NCBI GenBank assembly: GCA_900553925.1
Contig: USFH01000029.1
Span: 1 to 16,563, forward strand
Source of the DNA: an uncultured Clostridium sp.
GTDB lineage: Bacteria > Bacillota > Clostridia > Lachnospirales > Lachnospiraceae
DNA: 16,563 nt
Reading direction: 5' to 3'
Below the pieces are notes generated by a model. The model worked only from the letters and a program-made list of their open reading frames with translations. It was not told the origin of the DNA and ran no database searches. This document shows positions 13,713 to 16,563 of the stretch, one piece after another (the first letter of the stretch is position 1; every line of letters begins with the position of its first letter). The position numbers and the translations under genes are program-made.

Positions 13713-13741
13713 AATATAACACGAATACTTAGAATATTCAA
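13713..13741 (-). promoter_or_regulatory. Promoter of the antisense antitoxin RNA
   Basis: Minus strand: TTGAAT (13741-13736), 17-nt spacer, TATATT (13718-13713). It points toward the toxin gene with no reading frame of interest behind it. Confidence 0.65.
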
Positions 13742-14055
13742 GTTTTTAGAAATATAATAGAGAACTTGAAAACTATGTTGATTTGTGTAGAATAATGGTT
13801 ATAAGACGTGGGTAGGAGCATGGCTTATAGGGGTATGGGGAATTCTATATGGTTATCTTTTTTTAATTTCTTTTTAGTAAAGATCAGAAGTGTATTATCT
13901 GAAATGATTTCCCCAGAAACGTTATTTATTTAAAATTTCCCGTTTACATTAAAGATGCTTTTACGGAAAAAGATTTTGTATCTAAAAAGGTATAGGAGAA
14001 ACTTTGATTTTTGTAGATTATCTAGTAGAAATTTTCATAGGGAAAGGCGGAAAAC
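13742..14055. other. AT-rich gap before the defence gene
   Basis: About 310 bases with no convincing gene, no strong hairpin terminator and no clear sigma-A promoter. AGGAG at 13994-13998 stands five bases before a TTG (14004) that opens a 32-codon frame overlapping the next gene start and ending at 14102; this could be a leader peptide but is weakly supported. AAAGGCGG at 14043-14050 is the likely ribosome site of the following gene. The base composition becomes visibly AT-richer here and stays so to the right edge. Confidence 0.6.
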
Positions 14056-16563
14056 ATGGGAAAAGGAAAAAAGAAAAAAAGTACAAAGAAATTAGCACCT
14101 AAAAAGAGTATACAGGAATTAAGCAATTCTAGAAATGGTGGACAAGTAGCACTAAGAGGATATTCGTATCAATTTTTATATTCATGTTATTTGATTCTTT
14201 CACTATCAAATGAGGATATCTCTTTTCAACTAGAGGGAATTGAAGATATTGATTGCATAAAGCAAAAAAAAGATAGTGATGAGGTCGTTCATATACAACT
14301 AAAATATTCTGTCAATAGGCAGGATGCTAGTTTTTTATCAAGTGTACTTAAAAATTTTCTTGAGGCGTATTTAATAGATCAAAATAGAAAATTTAAGTTG
14401 GTGTATGATTTTCCGGTTGCAAAAGGTAATTTAAGCCGGCTGTTTGACTCTAATTTGACTCCGGATTCGCGCATTTATTGGATTGGTGTAATTTCAAACA
14501 TTCAGAAGAACAATCCAGCTTGGAATTGGTCCGCATATGATTTTGATAAATTTATTTCAAATTTATCATTTGAGAAGGTTGAAAAGTCTACACTTGCAAC
14601 AGAGATTGAAAATATGCTAATTAGAAAGTATGATATTACAACAGACAATATTCCTTTATTCGCCAACAGTATAAAAGTTCTTTGTTTACAGAAAATGGAG
14701 CAAAGAGCTTGTGTGACAAAGGCAGAATTAGATTTTCAAATTCAATCTGTTAAATTTGATATTAGTAAGGGATCTCAAAATCCTGCTCATAGTTGGATTC
14801 GAAAAATAGACTACTCTAAGTCGAGTCTTGATGATGAGCATAATTTTTATGAGGGTAGAAAAGCAACGCCAGCGGATATAGCAAGTGGACTCCCTGTCAA
14901 ACGACCAAGTCTAGAGAAAGCTGTTATTAATTCTATTTATGAAAATACAGTTACAGTCATTAAAGCATCTAGCGGGCAGGGAAAAACAACTCTGGCATTG
15001 CAGACAGCATATATTTTACAAAATGAATATATACCATATCAATTATTATGGTGTAATGAGATTAAAGATATAGGTAATACTGTTCAATATTTCAAGGCGC
15101 GAATTCAACTTGGCGAAAAGATTCTTATATTACTTGATAATTTAGATAATCATCTTAGCAAGTGGAATAATCTTGTTCAATGTTTGCAATCTGAATTGCA
15201 TTGTCATTATAAGGTGCTTGTAACATCTCGCGAAATCGATTGGTATAATTATAGTGGCGATTTGAGTAATATTCATTCTTTGAATATAATTAAGCCCGAT
15301 TTGGAAGAAGGGGAAGCAATAGAGATATTCAATCGATTTAGAGAAGCTAAGCAACTTGCCTCAGGCGTAACTAGCTGGAAAAGTGCATGGAACAAGATTG
15401 CAGAAAGGAAATTACTTATAGAGTATGTTTATTTACTTACTCATGGAGAGATGTTATCCGAAAGAGTATCTTCACAAATATCCGAAATAGGACAATCGTC
15501 TTCTGGAAAAGCAAAATGCGAAATCCTACGGAAAGTATGTTTGGCGGATCTCTGTGGAGTTCGACTTTCAATTATAAAACTTTATGAGAGTCAGTCCGAA
15601 GATGTGAGTTCAGATTTTGGAGAACTCTTAAAAAGTATGGAATCTGAGTTCCTTGTACATGTGGATTCTGAAAGTGGCTATATTGAGGGACTTCATCCTA
15701 TCAGATCCAAGCACATTGTTGATCGATTGCATGAATATTTTTCTATTGAAAATACAGCACTTTCGGTTATTAAAATGGCAAATCAAGTAGATATTTCAAT
15801 ATTGTTTTCTCACCTGCCAGAGCTTAATATTAACAGCAATAATTTTTTTAGTGAAGTTGTGGAGATCTTGTGGGATGAAAACGATTTATCAAACTATATT
15901 TCTGCTATACAGGGATTTTTTGCAGGGAGCATAATGCAGTATTATCGTTTAAATCAGTCTTTATTTGATGATGCGAATGCTCATGGAGGTCTATTTATCA
16001 TGTCAACAGAAATATGCCCTTTTACAACATTTAAAGATTTTGATGTATCAATAAATACACTAGATAGAATGCAAGAAATATTTCCAGATAACAAAAATGT
16101 AGAGTATCTTTGTGAATTACGAAATAAATTTTTAATATATAATTCTCAAAAAACAAGTGTCTATACTTTTTGCGAATGTTTGTATAAAAAATTATGTCCA
16201 CTTAGTTTTGATGTTATAAAGGATATTGAGTCTTATGTTTTTATTTCGGAATGGGTATATAACATAGATTCGGAATTTAATTTGTCTGTTAATATTTCTT
16301 TGGATAATGTTTGGAATATACCAGAAAAATTATCATTGGAATGTATATCAACACTAATGTTTGTTTGTTATTGTGGTAACAAAAGTGTATATATGAAGTT
16401 TGTTGAAGAAAACCTTAATCGTATTCTTACGTATCTCAAGCATGAGACAAAATCTCATAATATATATATTGACGATGAAGAGAAAACGATCCATGTTGAG
16501 TATATATTGCGATTAAGTGATGCTAAGAATGGGAGTGAACAAAGTGTTTTAAGATTAAAACAT
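14056..16563 (+). CDS. Cap4-like nuclease / STAND NTPase, candidate Avs-type antiphage protein (3' partial)
   Basis: The frame is open for 836 codons and leaves the window without a stop. A TAG lies five codons upstream, so ATG 14056 is the first in-frame start; AAAGGCGG precedes it. After a Lys-rich tail (1-17) comes a domain resembling the Cap4/DUF4297 PD-(D/E)xK nuclease: RGYSYQ (34-39), QLEGIEDID (58-66, acidic residues E60, D64, D66) and HIQLKYS (79-85, QxK at Q81 and K83). A P-loop NTPase follows: Walker A ASSGQGKTT (305-313), Walker B LILLDNLD (357-364) and TSRE (390-393), the Arg-bearing motif usual in STAND/NACHT/NB-ARC ATPases. The rest (about 420-836) is uncharacterised, probably helical. 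In Avs proteins an N-terminal Cap4 nuclease, a central STAND ATPase and a C-terminal sensor recognise phage proteins and trigger DNA cleavage. That role is inferred. The AT-rich composition differs from the left side and suggests transfer. Confidence 0.82.
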   Translation, partial: MGKGKKKKSTKKLAPKKSIQELSNSRNGGQVALRGYSYQFLYSCYLILSLSNEDISFQLEGIEDIDCIKQKKDSDEVVHIQLKYSVNRQDASFLSSVLKNFLEAYLIDQNRKFKLVYDFPVAKGNLSRLFDSNLTPDSRIYWIGVISNIQKNNPAWNWSAYDFDKFISNLSFEKVEKSTLATEIENMLIRKYDITTDNIPLFANSIKVLCLQKMEQRACVTKAELDFQIQSVKFDISKGSQNPAHSWIRKIDYSKSSLDDEHNFYEGRKATPADIASGLPVKRPSLEKAVINSIYENTVTVIKASSGQGKTTLALQTAYILQNEYIPYQLLWCNEIKDIGNTVQYFKARIQLGEKILILLDNLDNHLSKWNNLVQCLQSELHCHYKVLVTSREIDWYNYSGDLSNIHSLNIIKPDLEEGEAIEIFNRFREAKQLASGVTSWKSAWNKIAERKLLIEYVYLLTHGEMLSERVSSQISEIGQSSSGKAKCEILRKVCLADLCGVRLSIIKLYESQSEDVSSDFGELLKSMESEFLVHVDSESGYIEGLHPIRSKHIVDRLHEYFSIENTALSVIKMANQVDISILFSHLPELNINSNNFFSEVVEILWDENDLSNYISAIQGFFAGSIMQYYRLNQSLFDDANAHGGLFIMSTEICPFTTFKDFDVSINTLDRMQEIFPDNKNVEYLCELRNKFLIYNSQKTSVYTFCECLYKKLCPLSFDVIKDIESYVFISEWVYNIDSEFNLSVNISLDNVWNIPEKLSLECISTLMFVCYCGNKSVYMKFVEENLNRILTYLKHETKSHNIYIDDEEKTIHVEYILRLSDAKNGSEQSVLRLKH

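Overview
The window looks like a chromosome segment of an anaerobic, endospore-forming Clostridium-class Firmicute, most likely Lachnospiraceae. The support is a SpoIID/SpoIIQ-like sporulation pair, a PerR regulator, a GH94 cellobiose phosphorylase, AGGAGG-type ribosome sites and TTGACA/TATAAT promoters. The family assignment is inference; no rRNA or tRNA gene is present to confirm it.

Layout, left to right. Positions 1-2269 (+) hold three small multi-pass membrane proteins with low-complexity or zinc-ribbon N-termini; their terminator lies inside the 3' end of the convergent tyrA gene. Positions 2270-3115 (-) are prephenate dehydrogenase. Positions 3291-4815 (+) are a shortened SpoIID-like protein and a SpoIIQ-like LytM-domain protein; both lack the residues expected for catalysis. 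Positions 4926-5327 (-) are PerR, with a strong promoter and a Per-box-like palindrome on its start site. Positions 5441-5780 are an AT-rich gap with two direct repeats, then a strong promoter followed by three 44-45 bp repeats carrying a palindrome, leading into a PAS/GGDEF/EAL protein (5781-7460). Positions 7581-7814 are an acyl carrier protein. Positions 7987-10470 (-) are cellobiose phosphorylase.

Positions 10751-13172 are a damaged polysaccharide locus. A capD/flaA1-type nucleotide-sugar dehydratase is frameshifted, cut off after its active-site region, and joined in frame to a UDP-glucose dehydrogenase that lacks its NAD-binding N-terminus.

Positions 13261-13741 look like a compact type I toxin-antitoxin locus: a promoter, a structured leader RNA, a 38-residue holin-like membrane peptide, and a convergent antisense RNA with its own promoter and terminator. 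To its right the base composition becomes AT-rich. A large reading frame (14056 to the window edge, 836 codons with no stop) encodes an N-terminal Cap4/DUF4297-like nuclease domain fused to a STAND-type P-loop NTPase. This is the architecture of Avs-like antiphage sensors and is the most interesting feature here. The right edge therefore appears to be the start of a defence island next to a decayed surface-polysaccharide locus.
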